From: Lethocerus indicus | Lineage: Eukaryota > Arthropoda > Insecta > Hemiptera > Belostomatidae | Length of the DNA stretch: 64,000 nucleotides | Direction: 5' to 3' | Assembly (NCBI GenBank): GCA_019843655.1 | Contig: JACDQD010000001.1 | Coordinates: 43,158,230 to 43,222,229 of the forward strand | Shown here: one piece after another, positions 51,301 to 64,000 of the stretch | How positions within the stretch are numbered: position 1 is the stretch's first letter | Layout of the letters: every line of letters starts with the position of its first letter | Translations under genes and position numbers: made by a program | The notes under the pieces: model-generated | What the model was told of the DNA's origin: nothing | Seen by the model: only the letters and a program-made list of their open reading frames with translations | The model's database searches: none

Positions 51301-54165
51301 CATCTAACTACAAAACCGTTAGCTTAGTTTTATTTGTAAGGAAATAAATCTTTGCTCCCTAAGTTGCCCGGCCACGATTTCAACCTTTGATGCAACGTGC
51401 TCTAGAGATTTAGAGTTAAAATTTTCTTTTAAACCTTTATTTCACTGTTTTATTGTCACAACTGTAATAGAATACAACAAGCAACATAAATGTTCAAGCA
51501 GCACTAACAACGAGTAGACAATAATAGAGGAGAAATCCAATGTTTTTCCCCCTTTTTTATCTTTAACACCTTAATATTAAAAAAGTCCAAATCCTTACTT
51601 AGATTAAATAACTTGGGCTTCTCAGTTTTCCAACATTTCTTTAGAGATAATTCGTTTATTTATTTTTTGTGGCACGTTCACAAAATAACTAATTTATTCT
51701 TGAAAAACGACGAAGGCCAATTGCATACCTAGCGCGAGAAGGCTTTGCCGTCATAACTTTCACAGAAGATCGTACGGTAAGAAATGAAAATACACGTCTC
51801 TAAATATTTTAATAAAATGCAAATAGTTATTTTTTTTAACGCACACCTGGTAAAACACTTTCGCCACGGTGTTTCAGTATTGAATCTAAATTGCATTTTT
51901 ATTACGATATGTGTAAAATCTGTAACTACCAAATAACTCAACGAAGTTTATCGAATATCTACTATATAGCATATATATGCAATTATTAAGAAGACTGTAA
52001 TATCCTGGGTTGTAACCAAATCAAAGGGGGCGCATGGAGTCATCAATTCTTTAAGGGAAACTATAAGTCCATCACCTGGACTGAAATAATAAATAATGAA
52101 ACACGCTCCGCGACTTCAATTAGCTTTGGGAATGAGATATTAATACATTGACAGTAGTTCAAATTTTATGATACGTTTTAATCTAATGTTTAATCATATC
52201 TCATTATTTTTCTTAAATCCTAAACCCATTTTGTTAATGTTAGAACTATTTTTGTTAATTGCGAATGGTATCCATACAATACATTAATATGTTTTTTGGA
52301 GGTTGATGACGACTCCCTGCAATCGCTAGTGAGTGGATTCCCGATGCGACTAAAATGAAAGAAGTCGGACATTTTTTTCCTTTTTTTTAGGAGCAAAAAT
52401 GGACTTGCGGCGAGTCAACGGCACACATTCGAAATCCGCCCTCGTAAAAACGTAAAAATCCAATCGATCGTGTTGACTAACGCCGTGGGCATTTAGGGAT
52501 ATGTGTGGAGGCCCGGGGACTCGACACCTTCGCAAACTCCATATTAAGAGAAGCCCGTTCGGACCGGAAGTAAAACTGGTCTGTAACGCCAACATCTCGT
52601 GTGACGCCACGTTTGTTCTCAGGCAATCCCATATATGGTCACGGGGAGCGCGGTTTGAGCCCGAACTAAAATGTAGAAGACATGGACTAAGGTTTCCTCT
52701 TTCGATCACAGTTCGGACGCTACCGATCACATGACTCAGTTCAATTTTTTAAACCGCAATACAGGTGGGAATATAAAAAAAATCGTAAAATCCTGTAGAA
52801 TTAAAATGAAAATAACTTAGGAACACTACAGCCGAGTCAGCCCGTCAATTCGTTCCTAAACAACCACTGCCAATACTCCTCGGGCTAACCCATGTTTATA
52901 AACGTGGACAGGCCAGCTGATAAACATGTTGCGAGCCTACTCTTTATATTGCAACAGATATACCGTAGGAACAGTATTCAGTAGGAATTTATACACTGTT
53001 GTTCCCGCATTCTGTACTAGGACAAAAAGTATACCGCTAACAGTATTTGAACTCGATTCGCAAATTTGAATTGATTTCGGAACGCTAAATAGAAATCCCG
53101 GCTGGCTCCTGAAAGGCTGCTAAGGATCTACGAAATTAAAAATTTAGAAACTAGAAGTTATTGGTATTAGAATGAAACGTTATAATTTTACTCGATCCGT
53201 TTATTATAATTTGTATAATTTTGTTTTGACGCGACGGTAGGTGATAAGAAGGAAGACGCATCCTTCCTAACATAATTTATGATATAGCGCCTTCACGATA
53301 AAGTGCGGATACAAGTGGCGCGGTGCCCAAACCAGGGATGAAATAGAACAGATGTATGTACGTTATATACAAAGAAGCGTGATGTGTATTGTGCCGTACC
53401 ATGCCGTACAGGTTATCCGTAAAGAATTCGGGGCAATAAAGATTTTTGATACGACCAGTCCCGCGCTTGGGGGGCCGAACCGTGTTCGATACCCGGCGGA
53501 TATTCATTTGCTTTTTTCGTCCTGAAGAAAAATGCTCGCCCAAAGTGCCAACGAGAACAGACTAGAAACGGGGTTACAATCTTATATTTTAATCCTTAAC
53601 GATTATATTATGACAGGAACGTTCCATTGGACCGGGCGTTATAGCCGTGATGTATCGTAAAAAACCATAAAGAATTCGTGAGAAAGATTAGTGAGGAAGG
53701 ATGATAAAAATGTGGAGCATCGGGGGCGTCTGTGACTCAAGGAGACGCCGCCAGAAATAGAGAGGCGGCCCCGGCCAAACATTAAATACCACGAATAACC
53801 CACCGTCTCACTCTTTTACTCCATTGTATCTATCCATCGTAGTTACCACTTCCGACCACAGAAAGGTTCAAGTTGTAATTTATTCGTGTCGATGATATTC
53901 GACCGTGGTGATCAATTCGCCAGCCCCAGGTCTAGCTGAGATCCAGAAAATATACCTTAGTCATATGTTTCGTAACATGTGTTTCCTATCGATGATAATA
54001 CAAGAAAATATAATACAAACAAGTAAATTATATTATATAAAATAATTTAACAAAATTATATTACTAGGAATTAAAAATGCTTACACGTACATTAGGGTTT
54101 TAAATTTTGTATAAAAAATATTTCCGATTTCCAATTTTTTTATTTTAATTATTATTTCTCCACAG
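51300..54165. other. Intergenic, nothing firmly recognised
   Basis: CpG content rises again from about 51.3-52.3 kb. Frames such as 52,350-52,730 (-) show no domain. A tRNA-like B box (GTTCGATACCCGG) at about 53,482 hints at an old SINE but no complete unit was found. Confidence 0.4.
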
Positions 54166-54256
54166 TGTTAAACCAAGTCCGGTAACCGAGGAAACCACTC
54201 CCGTCACCAAAACCGAAAAGCATCGTGTTCCGAAATTATATTACATTTTTATTATC

Positions 54257-57200
54257 ATGGAAGAAATAAGTCCGCCAAAAGTGAAAAACTCGAGCCCGGT
54301 CAGAGGCTTGGATATGGAATCGTTCCACGGGGACAGAGCCCCGGTCCACTCCCGATATCTGGTAAACATAAATAAAGAACTTTTTTCTCCCTCTGTTTTA
54401 TTTTTAACTTCATTGATCCCCCACGAAGGGCGCAGTTCCCTTCTGGCCGGTTCTAAGTTGCAGATTCTGTCCTTTTAACCTTCGTTCTCTGACTATTTTT
54501 ACTGTGGGCGCCTTCCCGATGGGATTTCAACAATTTATTCGGCTATCAATAATTTTAAAATGACGCACGTAATAGAACTTATTCTATAGCCTACTCGAGT
54601 TTAGGCTCGCTGGTTGCATTCCGTTAGTAATAGTGCTATAATAAAACGGATTTGAGCTGTAACGCTGATATATTATTAACGATTGCAAAAAGATACATAA
54701 AACATGTTTATTAGAAAATATAGCGTGGTTTAAATGGATAACTTAACGTTCATTTTCATTTTGTATATTTTGAGCATATAAAACTTTACCTTTATGAAAT
54801 TAGATCCGTAGTCGGACGTGGCAAATGCAATGGATACAATAAGTAATGCGATGGTTATAGCATTGTGTTAAGTCATGATACTGCGGGAATGGCATCGCTT
54901 AAGAATCGGTGAGAAGCCGAAATTAAGAACTTGAGAATGAGAATTCATGAGAATGTACCTAAGGTAATAAACTGAAATACATTGCAGGCACCTCCTATCA
55001 ATTATAACTTAGTGAGCTACGAGCCGCTACCATTAGCCTCATCCGTGGCACGCGAAAAGCCTACCAACTGGTTGGCGTTGCTTAGGAATAGCCCAATCAC
55101 ACCCAGACTGACGGATCCCGTCAGGATAGCAGAAATAGACAATTTTTACCGAGTGAGCAAATAAAATTTAATTTTCCGTACTAATCGCTTCCGGAGAGAG
55201 AGAGTTCTGATCGAAGTACAATTTTAATTAAAAAAATTCGTGACCTAAATGTCAAAATTTGACCTTTCTTTCTTTCGATAACAAAAATAAAATATATTAT
55301 TACTATCATCACTCCTGCAATATTTGGTCTAGGAACAAAGGCCTGTTTGGAATTCCACCGACGATGGCAAAAAGCCGAAGCCGGTCTGGCTTAGGACCAA
55401 ATAAACGAGTGGAGACTTATATTATAATATTGGATATATATTATAATTTAAATTATAATATATATCCAATAAACGAGTATTTTAATTAAAAACAGTTGAA
55501 TCCTGGTAGTAGCTTAAAAATTGTTAATTTTGTAGAAGTATATTTGAAAATACTAGCAGAATAATTGTATTCGCTAGCATTTAAATTTGAAGATTTTAAG
55601 TACGACTTTCAGAATAATGTTTATTTTCTGAAATACTTGTTTGTTTCGAAGAAGAGATAATCGCACGGGTATTATCGTTTGACTTTTGGCCGTTTCAGAT
55701 TTGCCAACTAACCAGGGAGCAGTACATGGACAGGACGGGGACGATGCAACCTTTGAAGCTCATGTTGATGCATCGACACTTAAAACTGACACCCCCCGCA
55801 CAGTGAGTCGAAACTGCGATTCGGGAAATAATTAAGCCTAAGGATGCTCGCTCTCTTCCCGATAGTGAAAAACATCTTATTTCCAAAACGTGCGCAAGCG
55901 CCAATCCAGTGATCGATGGCGTACACGTGTGTCACGGTTAAAATTAACCCGCGGTGAGTTTAAAAGTAATTTTTACGGTGGTTACGCGCCTCGGACCGCT
56001 CGGCTGGGCGGGCTTCCTTCTACGTAAGTCTGTTACACGAGAAAACGTGACGTTAGTTGCCTGATGAAAGCAATAATAAACATAATAAACAAATAATAAA
56101 CATCGAGAAGCTGCGCAGGTGTAGCTGAGTAGAAACGTCACTAACAAGAAATCCACTCAATCCACTATTCAACGCAGCAGATGCTATCCTTCACTTGGGT
56201 GCCTTTCAACTGCTACGAGAAAACTGAGTAAATAAAATAACGATGATATGAAAAAAGTATTAAGAAACACACACGGTTGACGCCAAAAAATTTCGATCTT
56301 CTGCATCCATTCCCTGATTTAGCCTAAACCTGTTTCGGTTTAGATTAGGTTCCGTGTGGCGACAGTGCTGACAGGACGTTCCCCGGGGGCCTAAGTGAAC
56401 TATACTACGATATAGATACATATTAATAGCAAACAGTCGAGTGGAGTCGGAAAACTATGTCTGTACCTAGGGAAAATTCCAATAAATATTTATTTATTTA
56501 TTATTTTATCGCGATTCCCTTCCATAATCGCTCCGTTCCATAATACGGTATTGATAATTGAGTTATTCTATCATTTCTAAAATGATTTAGATATTACAAC
56601 TGAATCAATCCAGAATCGTGCCCAACATGTTGTATTTAAAAGAAAAATTTTTCGAACATTTGGATATTTGGACGATAAACGATTTATTTACCGCTGTAGA
56701 ATATGATACATTCGCTGTCAAAACGACATTTTTTTGTAACGGGATTTAGCGTCAATGTTATTTTTGAATCCGGGTGTAGGCGAGCCGAAGCGAAGTCATC
56801 GGCTATTATCTAAGCGAAAGTACCGATGCTCTGTCCTCGCGCTTGCCTTTTCTATTATTAAAGTATGCGCCAGAGATCGTCAAATAGTTTGTAAAAATTT
56901 CGGGCATCGTTCCATAGGTTATTAAAGCGAGATGTCCCGAACGATTTAAAATTGTAAAACTCAGTTGCAAAGAATTTTGTGTACAGACGACCGATTCTCG
57001 GTTGGAAACTAATTATTATACTAAAATTCTCCATTTATCAGAACGTTATTTTTAGTTTTTTAACCAGTCATGTTTGAATATGGCATCAAGGAATTTATCT
57101 GAGAGTCGGTCGTACGACCCCGTGTGAATCTTAGGCGGGGATGATTTTTTTCAGAGTAACAGTTTCTAAGTAAAAGAACCCTTTTCCTGTACCAGGTGGA

Positions 57201-57887
57201 GGAAATAGATTACCACTCTTCCAGTATTATATTCCGGTACTTACTTATATCTGCAATTAATCGGAAGCAGTTCTTCCCGACTGTTATTTACTTTGTCGGA
57301 CGATGGGATTTAGAGCGTTCGAATTCCAATCGCAAGCGCCAACCCTGAGTCAGCAAATAAATATCCCCCACTTAATTTAAATTTGAAGCCAATTGAAAAT
57401 TTACAATTTCCGCAGCCGGAAATCGAACCCGGCTAATATATACAGTTAGGCAGCGCGTTCTAAAGAATGCTTCCGGTACAGTTCTAAATATAACTTAGAA
57501 CAAGTCCGGGATTGATTGAAAAGCGTGCTCAGAGACGAGTTCGCAGCAAACCCCGAGTGCTTTTACTCGGCAACGAGAGCAGTACTAAGAGGAAATCATT
57601 CCCGATTGCAAACAAGATCGGGTAAACTAAAAAAGAAACTCTGCGAGGGAAATAAGAAACTACGGCAAGAGGAGTTTCCTTGGGGATCGGTACGCGGGTA
57701 ATTTTCAAATCGAAAATTTGCAGAAACCAATTGGATTAACTAATTTTTCGTTCCATCTATTTTCAGGCATTATCTCGAAATGAAAAATGTAACATGCGAA
57801 TACACGGTGCCCAGCACATTCCCCGCCACGTACGATCGAACTAGCCCTCTAATGCCTGACAAATTCGCCAAACAGGGAAAGCGCTAA
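54257..57887 (+). CDS. Unrecognised four-exon gene, 164-aa protein
   Basis: Exons 54257-54361, 54988-55152, 55699-55802 and 57767-57887 have canonical GT-AG borders (GTAAAC, GTGAGC, GTGAGT donors; TTGCAG, TTTCAG acceptors) and join in frame. The protein begins MEEISPPKVKNSSPVRGLDM, has no signal peptide or membrane segment, is proline-rich, and contains INYNLVSYEPLPL, KPTNWLALLRNSP, EIDNFYRICQLTREQYMD, MLMHRHLKL and a basic C terminus MPDKFAKQGKR. Exon 1 stays open upstream to an acceptor at 54163-54165, so the start could lie in an earlier exon. Codon usage uses more C/G than the 24-51 kb genes. The short motifs interleaved with Pro and Tyr resemble ciliary or sperm axonemal inner proteins, but that is only an impression and I do not recognise the family. 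Confidence 0.7.
55356..55490 (+). repeat. Penelope-like tail relic with adjoining 40-bp palindrome
   Basis: ACCGACGATGGC, then AGCCGAAGCCGGTCT and GGACCAAATAAACGAGT correspond to the 15.93-kb repeat with several changes (core U4 to C, GAAA to GAAG). It is followed at 55,430-55,469 by a perfect 40-bp palindrome bracketed by direct copies of AATAAACGAGT. Confidence 0.6.
57376..57470 (-). repeat. tRNA-derived SINE or tRNA relic
   Basis: On the minus strand GAACGCGCTGCCTAACTG is followed by GCCGGGTTCGATTTCCGGC, a good B box within a 5-bp T-stem and 7-nt loop. The D arm and acceptor stem are not intact, so it is not a functional tRNA. It lies in intron 3 of the four-exon gene. Confidence 0.4.
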
Positions 57888-60800
57888 TCAGCACGTCAGG
57901 ACATCGATAAGTCACCTTCCTGGGTTGAAATATCCTAGTTTTATAAAAGTATTCGAATAAATTTTGCTTTGAGGCCTGCTTTTTCTTGCCCGCCCGAGAT
58001 CATGCCGACGGTCCAGTTTGAAAACTGCGTTCGAAATAATATCTAATACTGTAACATAGCTGGCGTAAAATACCTGGTGGTCCGCGAGAGTTCGGATTAT
58101 CATTGTTCTTAATACCTTGCGTCTACACACTGACCTTATGATAAATCGGTTGCGACTTCTCGTTTTCTTCAGTAGTCTATAGAACCACATCACCCCTTAA
58201 TACCTGACGGCATAAGAAACGAGGCCATTTCTCATGTTCAGAGTTTTATTAACTAGTGTTCATTATCAAGATTAAAAATGTTCAAAATTAATAATAATAA
58301 TTTATTATTTACCCCTCAACAACGATAATAACATTAACGGTAATAAAAAGTTATACAATCCAAATGTATGTTTTACATACACTCGTATATATTTTGGGTC
58401 TGTTTAGTGTCGTTTTCTACAATTCTTGTATGCTCATTACACTGGGAAAAGGGACGTGGGCCGTGGAGTCGACTGGTGTGCGCCCAGAGACTAACAATAG
58501 ACATACTAAATATGGTTCTTCCCAGCCGCCATAATTGTTCCCACACGCTAGAAAATATATGGCTCAATAGACCTACGTGCGTATGACGAATCGGGGGCGA
58601 AATTCGGAATCCGATCGGAACGGCTTTAACGCTAATATCATTGCTCGGGGTAAAATAGGTGAATAAAAACTGGACTCAGATGATCAAACTTATAATAGCA
58701 CTGAAACATATTCACATCATTATTTCCAAGTAATGATTTAACCCCCGTTAATAACAGTTTAATAATATTCAGAGGGGTTTCTTAGAAAAAAAAACATTTC
58801 TAAATTGAAAACGTCCCCTAACGAAACGCGAATTAAAACGTGTCCCTTATTATGAAACATTCGCATCTCGCAAACATTTTTGAGGTCAAACAATTAAGAC
58901 GAGTTATGCGTCTAACTCGTGGCGAGATCTTTTGTCTCTCAATTGCATTCGACTATTGTGTCACTTCGTGGGGAACGAATTATCCTCCGGTCTATGATCT
59001 ACAGAGCTGGTTCAGATGAGTAAAAGCCGAGTGGGCGGAATATTTGGGGAGAGGGGTTTAGTTCCGTACAGATCCGAATTCCACAGACTCTCCCTATTGT
59101 CGGCGATGACTCAGTCGTTGGCCGTGACGTCACCGCCGACGCTGCACTCGGCCCGACTAATAATAAGCTTTTGTATGGCGCCAAAATGCATTTCGCCAGC
59201 GTTTTAAACATATTATGGCTGGTAAGAAACCGGTTTCCGAGGCTCGCCTTTGGAGCAATCGCCGTGAAAAATCGCCCCCGAACTGGTTTCTCCAGTTAGA
59301 ACTCGAGGGCTGTACACGTCGAATGTTGAACTTAAACCGAAACCGGATAGACACTCTGTAAAATAAGCTACCCGGATTTATTAAACGTATTTGTGAAGAA
59401 TTGAGCCTACAAACTGGTTTTATTGTCCTCAATTAAAGTGTACATTATTTCAAACTTATCGTTTCAGGAAAACATAAATCGAGAAGTAACGATTGCATTT
59501 AAAGAAAAAATCCTTTTCCGCCGCCCTCCTCTTCGGTACCCCGTCGAAAAGTAATTTTTAATTTATTGGAAAATCCTTTTAATTTTGGGGTGCGAGTTTA
59601 AATGTTTCTCCTAGAATTTTGTATAAGGGTTTGACTTAAACCGGTTCCCAGATAATCATCGGGTTTCAAAAACACCCCAGTATCTAATGTCCTATTTTTT
59701 ATTGGAGGATCTGTCGGTTTTAGCCTCTGGGACCTTGCACAACCGGATTACACGCATTTTATAAAATGTTCTTGCATTGTAGAAGTTGAATTTTGTCAAG
59801 TGACAACAAATCCCGATTGGAAATTCCAAAAAAAATGAAAGAGAACGGAAAATGCCTGACCTAAAACAAGTTTAAATTTCAATGTGTCTACGGCCAATAA
59901 ATACCCGTTATTATATGTTTGTAATGGAATATGAGTTAATTCTTTGAGGACCCCTTCTCAAAGGCGGTAACTTAGTTTCAGCATAATTCTTTCTTTCGTG
60001 CCAGGCTTCCATTCTCATAACACGTAGGAACATGCTAAAAGATTGGCCGAATATATCACACATTTCTTTCAACGAGCGCCGTAGCGTCAGCAAAAATATT
60101 AGGTTATTCCTACGTATTAATTCGCTACAGTAGTTAGGAATAATAATTAGGAAAATAAAAAATGCTAGTTTGCCTGGTAGCCTCAATTTGTACAGGCCTT
60201 AGACCAGTATAGATTGACTATTCTTAAAAATAATAATTTACATATTTAGTTAATATAACCGCGATATCCTCATCCTCGATATTGGATCGAGTAGAGGGTT
60301 TTTAGGAATTTCATATATCCGACTCTATCCACACCGGTTTTTATTAGAACTAGAATTGGAATGGTGCAATTGTATTCTAAGATCGGCTGGCACCCGGCCA
60401 ACACCGTTTTCCAGAACGATCTAGAATGGCGCCCCGACGCCCACGTCTGATAAAGTTTCTAGAAAATAGAACCGAACATTAGATACGATTAAATTTTAAA
60501 GTCGGTCCGACCAAAAAAAATATGGTTAAGATTGAGGGGTTGGGTTAATTTTTCGTACATCGATTCGAAATTGAAATTTAAGATTTTTTTTTGTTAAACC
60601 AATTACCATATAGAAAATTGTCTACTGGAGTACAGATTATAATTGGTGTGCGAAAGCAGTCTAGAAATATAAGTAGTAGGATACAAAAAGTTTGGACTAG
60701 GTTTGTCATGTTTTTCATATTGGTCCGGCGTTGGTAACTTAACAGATTTGCCTTGTCTCCGAGTATCATGTAACGAGTGAAAAACGATCGAATTAGCACG

Positions 60801-61530
60801 TGTTACGTCAACAGAAGAACCGACTGGGGCCCAAACGAGGGGTCTCGCTTGTTTCGCATTTCCTTGACACGAATGCACTGTCTCTTGGTCTTTCATTTTT
60901 TTTTTGTAACAAAGCGGCGGAACCTCGTTTAAATGTGACAGCTTTTTGTTTCACTTACCCCGGTTCAAAACTATAAGTTCAACTATGGACTTTAATCAAC
61001 TGTTTTCTTACCTGGGCTTGGTTTGACAATCTGAATATAATATAATTGGAGACCATTATCATTAGGACATCGATACTTAGCTTGCTCATCAACTGCGTAC
61101 CATAGCCGGCAGGAAAATGATTATATTTTCGTGTAATTAAGTAATCTGAATTTTAAGCCAACTGAATTTTTAAACTTCTGAAATAGGAAGGGAGCCCTAC
61201 CTTAATAATTTGACCTTCCGTATTTCGAAAATTGTTTCGGGATAAACGTTAAATATCGAATGGAAGAAGGGTGAAGTTACCCATTATATATATTCCTAGA
61301 CGGACATCTTAGGTAGTATTTCTCTAATACATCAACGCCCATTACGAAATTCAGATTAGTAATAGGGCGAAAGGATAAACCACGCAATACCCGAGTTTGT
61401 CAGAGAACAATACAGGACTAAAAAATGTTGAGGTTGAACCCGATTTGGAAAAGGTTTGATAGAACGGAGCCCGAAGGTTAAGCGGGGATCTGCGCAGGCG
61501 CCTGCCCCCTTACACGTCATCGTTCTATTT
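57888..61530. other. Intergenic, nothing recognised
   Basis: CpG-normal DNA with several 60-97-codon frames on both strands, none with domain content or splice support. No repeat family or RNA gene identified. Confidence 0.4.
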
Positions 61531-61535
61531 AAATC

Positions 61536-61542
61536 TATATAT
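61536..61542 (+). promoter_or_regulatory. TATA box of the Hsp20 gene
   Basis: TATATAT at 61,536-61,542 precedes a plausible initiator around ACACAGTG (61,567-61,574). The leader that follows to the ATG at 61,713 is strongly CT-rich (61,590-61,680), a context in which GAGA-type factors bind in fly heat-shock promoters. No convincing heat-shock element array was seen. Confidence 0.5.
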
Positions 61543-61712
61543 GTGGACTGCCCTGGTCGCACGCACAACACAGTGAAGTTTTAGTGAATTCACTTCTCTC
61601 TTATCTTCCTCTCTCTTTTTTTCTATCTCTCTTTCTCTCTTTCCGCTTCAACAACCTCTCTTTTCTCTCCCTCTCTCTAGCGGGCGATTTACCCGAACCC
61701 ATTGTGTTTTTA

Positions 61713-64000
61713 ATGGCTGACAGTGGAGTTAACAGGAATATCCCAATTCGATTGGGGGATTTCAGCGTCATCGACACCGAGTTCAGCAATATCAGGGAGA
61801 GGTTCGACGCTGAAATGCGCAAAATGGAGGAGGAGATGACTAAGTTCAGGTCCGAGCTCATGAACAGGGAGTCCAACTTCTTTAAGACGACCACTAGGTA
61901 AGATTGGATCGATCTGTACGGTTATTAAAAATAAAGATAAGGATAATAAAGCCTAGTTCGATTGGTTATACATTACGCCCAAGTCTGAGTAGTGTCCGAG
62001 ATGTGTGAAACGGAGCTATTTTAAGACTGGCCGTCATGTCAGAGCTGGCTCCTATAATCGAGCTGCTGGCGTTCAGTTTTCACTGACCGGTTTAACTGCG
62101 CACGTTCCCCCGAAGCCGGCTTTATTGAGTTACAGGAATCTTACTTTTGTCCGATGCACAGGGTTCAGATACCGACGTGTTTACTCTGGCACTATCTTCC
62201 CGTTTTTTAACTAGAATAATAGCGATTTGCTATGGCTTGTGATTACCTGTAATCTCCCAAATTGCCTCACCTCCTAGTAAACAAAGTTGTCTAATACTAG
62301 ACGGTACTATTACTTGAATGATGTAGAAATAACAATTTTTCTACCTGATACATATTAATTTTAAAACCCCATGAAATGTTTCCAATGTATATACAAAAAT
62401 GTGTAAAGCATTCTATACTTTACTTTGAAATTAAATCTGTCAAAAAAATTATTCTAAATTTAATTTGGAAGGGTGAAAAACTTCAAATGGTTTTTATTAG
62501 CAATTAAGCAAGATTATGCATAATACTGGACTAGGACAATATCTTTAAGAGTATTTTTGTTACATTTAGTTCAAGTCAGTAGTAGTTTGTATTATCCCTG
62601 AAGGATTTGCTACATTATATCATTAAATTCATAAATGATTTATATAATCATTACAATACAATTATCATTACAATAAATGATTATTTATTGAAGTTTACCG
62701 AGAATGGATGTCACAGATATGGGTGTATTAGAAAGTATAATTTTAAATGTTAAATTTTATTTAAGAAACTGTTTTAAACTATAAATGTCGCTAATAAGAT
62801 AGTAGATATATTTAATTATTATTTTACATTTGCCATTGCATAAGAAAAGTTATAATAGTTAGGCTTATTCTTATACAGTTAATTTTTCTTCATGAACAGA
62901 CCATAATGCGCCTATTGAATATATTACAATTATAATAATTCAATTGAAATATACAATTATATAAATGATGATTATGAATCATGTCAACTAGAGCTGAAAG
63001 AGTTGAGAATTTATTATTCATATAGGATAACTGTGACGTAGATTTCTTTAAATTTGAATCGCAATTTTGAATGAACTTTAATTTATAAGTTTATTATAAT
63101 TCCACTACATTATTTTTGTTCATAATTATTACAGAACTAAACCTGTTTTGTGACAAAAAAAATATATATCTTGAAACTTCATTTGCTCTAAAATTAAATT
63201 TTTGTCAAATTTAAATTGCATTCCAGAAGTATGGAATATTTTACATTTTATAATCTAGCCTTGTTTTATTCTGCTATTTATATATATTCCTCTTGCATAT
63301 TGACCACTACGCGTCTAATATCTTTATGCTTTAAATGCTCTCTTATTATGGATCTTCATGGTCATCGTCACGAGAATCAAGGTAATTTAGCAGATGTAAT
63401 CTAATCTGAATTGTATAGCAATCCATAGCTTGTTTTATCATTCTTTGCTATTCATCATCCTTTTTAGTTAAAAACAAAATATGGTGCAATTTTTTTAAAC
63501 TTTTAGCCAAACAAATTAATTTTCTTTATTTTATTATAGCGTTCAATAAACTTGATTTTGTGCAGGATTTGAAAAGGTTATTTATCAATGCTGCAAGTTG
63601 ACAAACTTATTACACAATGGTCTGTCACTACTGATCTAAGATTTAAACTATTTGCAGTCATCATTAGTGTTTATAGAATTTGTCATTGGCCTAGTAATTA
63701 TTTTTTCAGCGGTTTAACTTGAATGAATTCGGTTCACATAAATGAAGTGCATTATTTTTCTAGCTGTTTGGGAAAGTTTAATATCACTTTATATATTCGG
63801 TTGTAGCACGACTACGAACACAGTGTCAACGGGTGGAACCGGTGGAGCAGACAGAGGACAGAGCACTTGGCTTGAAAGTTTAAATTCTCCTCTTATCCAA
63901 GATGAAGGGGACAACAAAATGTTGAAACTTAGGTTTGATGTCAGCCAGTATCAGCCCGAAGAAATTGTAGTGAAAACTGTTGACAACAAACTTCTGGTAA
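61713..64000 (+). CDS. CG14207: Small heat-shock protein (Hsp20/alpha-crystallin, CG14207-like), 5' part
   Basis: Exon 1 is 61713-61897 (MADSGVNRNIPIRLGDFSVI, DTEFSNIRERFDAEMRKMEE, EMTKFRSELMNRESNFF) ending AG|GTAAGA. Exon 2 starts 63807 after TTGTAG and reaches the window edge (SPLIQDEGDNKMLKLRFDVS, QYQPEEIVVKTVDNKLLV). These blocks are nearly identical in kind to insect CG14207: a coiled N-terminal segment, the IQDEGDNK linker and the first strands of the alpha-crystallin domain, an ATP-independent holdase that binds unfolding proteins. The window ends in CTGGTAA, so either the frame continues (LLV) or an intron starts at 63,997. A Gly/Ser/Thr linker (STGGTGGADRG) is longer than I expect. 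The 1.9-kb intron is CpG-poor with no other exon seen. Confidence 0.93.

Noticed and set aside
53440..53530. tRNA-like B box GTTCGATACCCGG with possible A box upstream
   Set aside because: No cloverleaf could be drawn and no second copy was found, so neither a tRNA nor a SINE is supported.

Overview
The window is insect nuclear DNA. The coding exons are short and separated by AT-rich GT-AG introns. The gene set is animal: OSBPL9/ORP9, PTCD2, V-ATPase subunit C and a small heat-shock protein of the Drosophila CG14207 type. Microsatellites are abundant and there are decayed non-LTR, Penelope-like and mariner elements. An FPPS-like gene with a degenerate second aspartate motif recalls the insect prenyltransferase-derived terpene synthases (known for example from stink bugs and beetles), but the order cannot be fixed from sequence alone.

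Layout. Positions 1-3,020 carry the last three exons of the FPPS-like gene (+). Positions 4,399-7,673 carry a GC-rich gene for a secreted proline-rich, probably extracellular-matrix or cuticle protein (-), with a TATA box just upstream. Positions 7.7-23.9 kb are gene-poor and repeat-rich: an inverted-oriented MITE-like repeat (mate at 2.4 kb), a long CT microsatellite, a Jockey-like reverse transcriptase relic, a 71-bp minisatellite, a Penelope-like element with a GIY-YIG domain followed by a hammerhead-ribozyme-like sequence, a 53-bp tandem array that reverses orientation, and a mariner relic. One possible orphan terminal exon lies at 20.3 kb.

Positions 24-51 kb form an AT-rich, CpG-poor block with three housekeeping genes: OSBPL9 (-, 17 coding exons, 39,753 to 25,433), PTCD2 (-, 8 coding exons, 44,261 to 40,985) and V-ATPase subunit C (+, 9 coding exons, 45,055 to 49,402). 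PTCD2 and V-ATPase C diverge from a shared ~0.8-kb promoter region. Positions 51-61.5 kb are again CpG-normal and hold a four-exon gene for an unrecognised 164-aa protein (+, 54,257-57,887) plus repeat relics. From 61.7 kb to the right edge lies the start of the Hsp20 gene (+).

For every multi-exon gene, splice phases were checked exon by exon and join in frame, apart from two frame breaks: one near 6.8 kb in the proline-rich gene, one in an A-run at the end of V-ATPase C. The genes are unrelated in function and form no operon or cluster. The most interesting non-gene signals are the hammerhead-like motif in Penelope-like repeats, the sharp CpG-depleted domain matching gene bodies, and the altered active-site motif of the FPPS-like gene.
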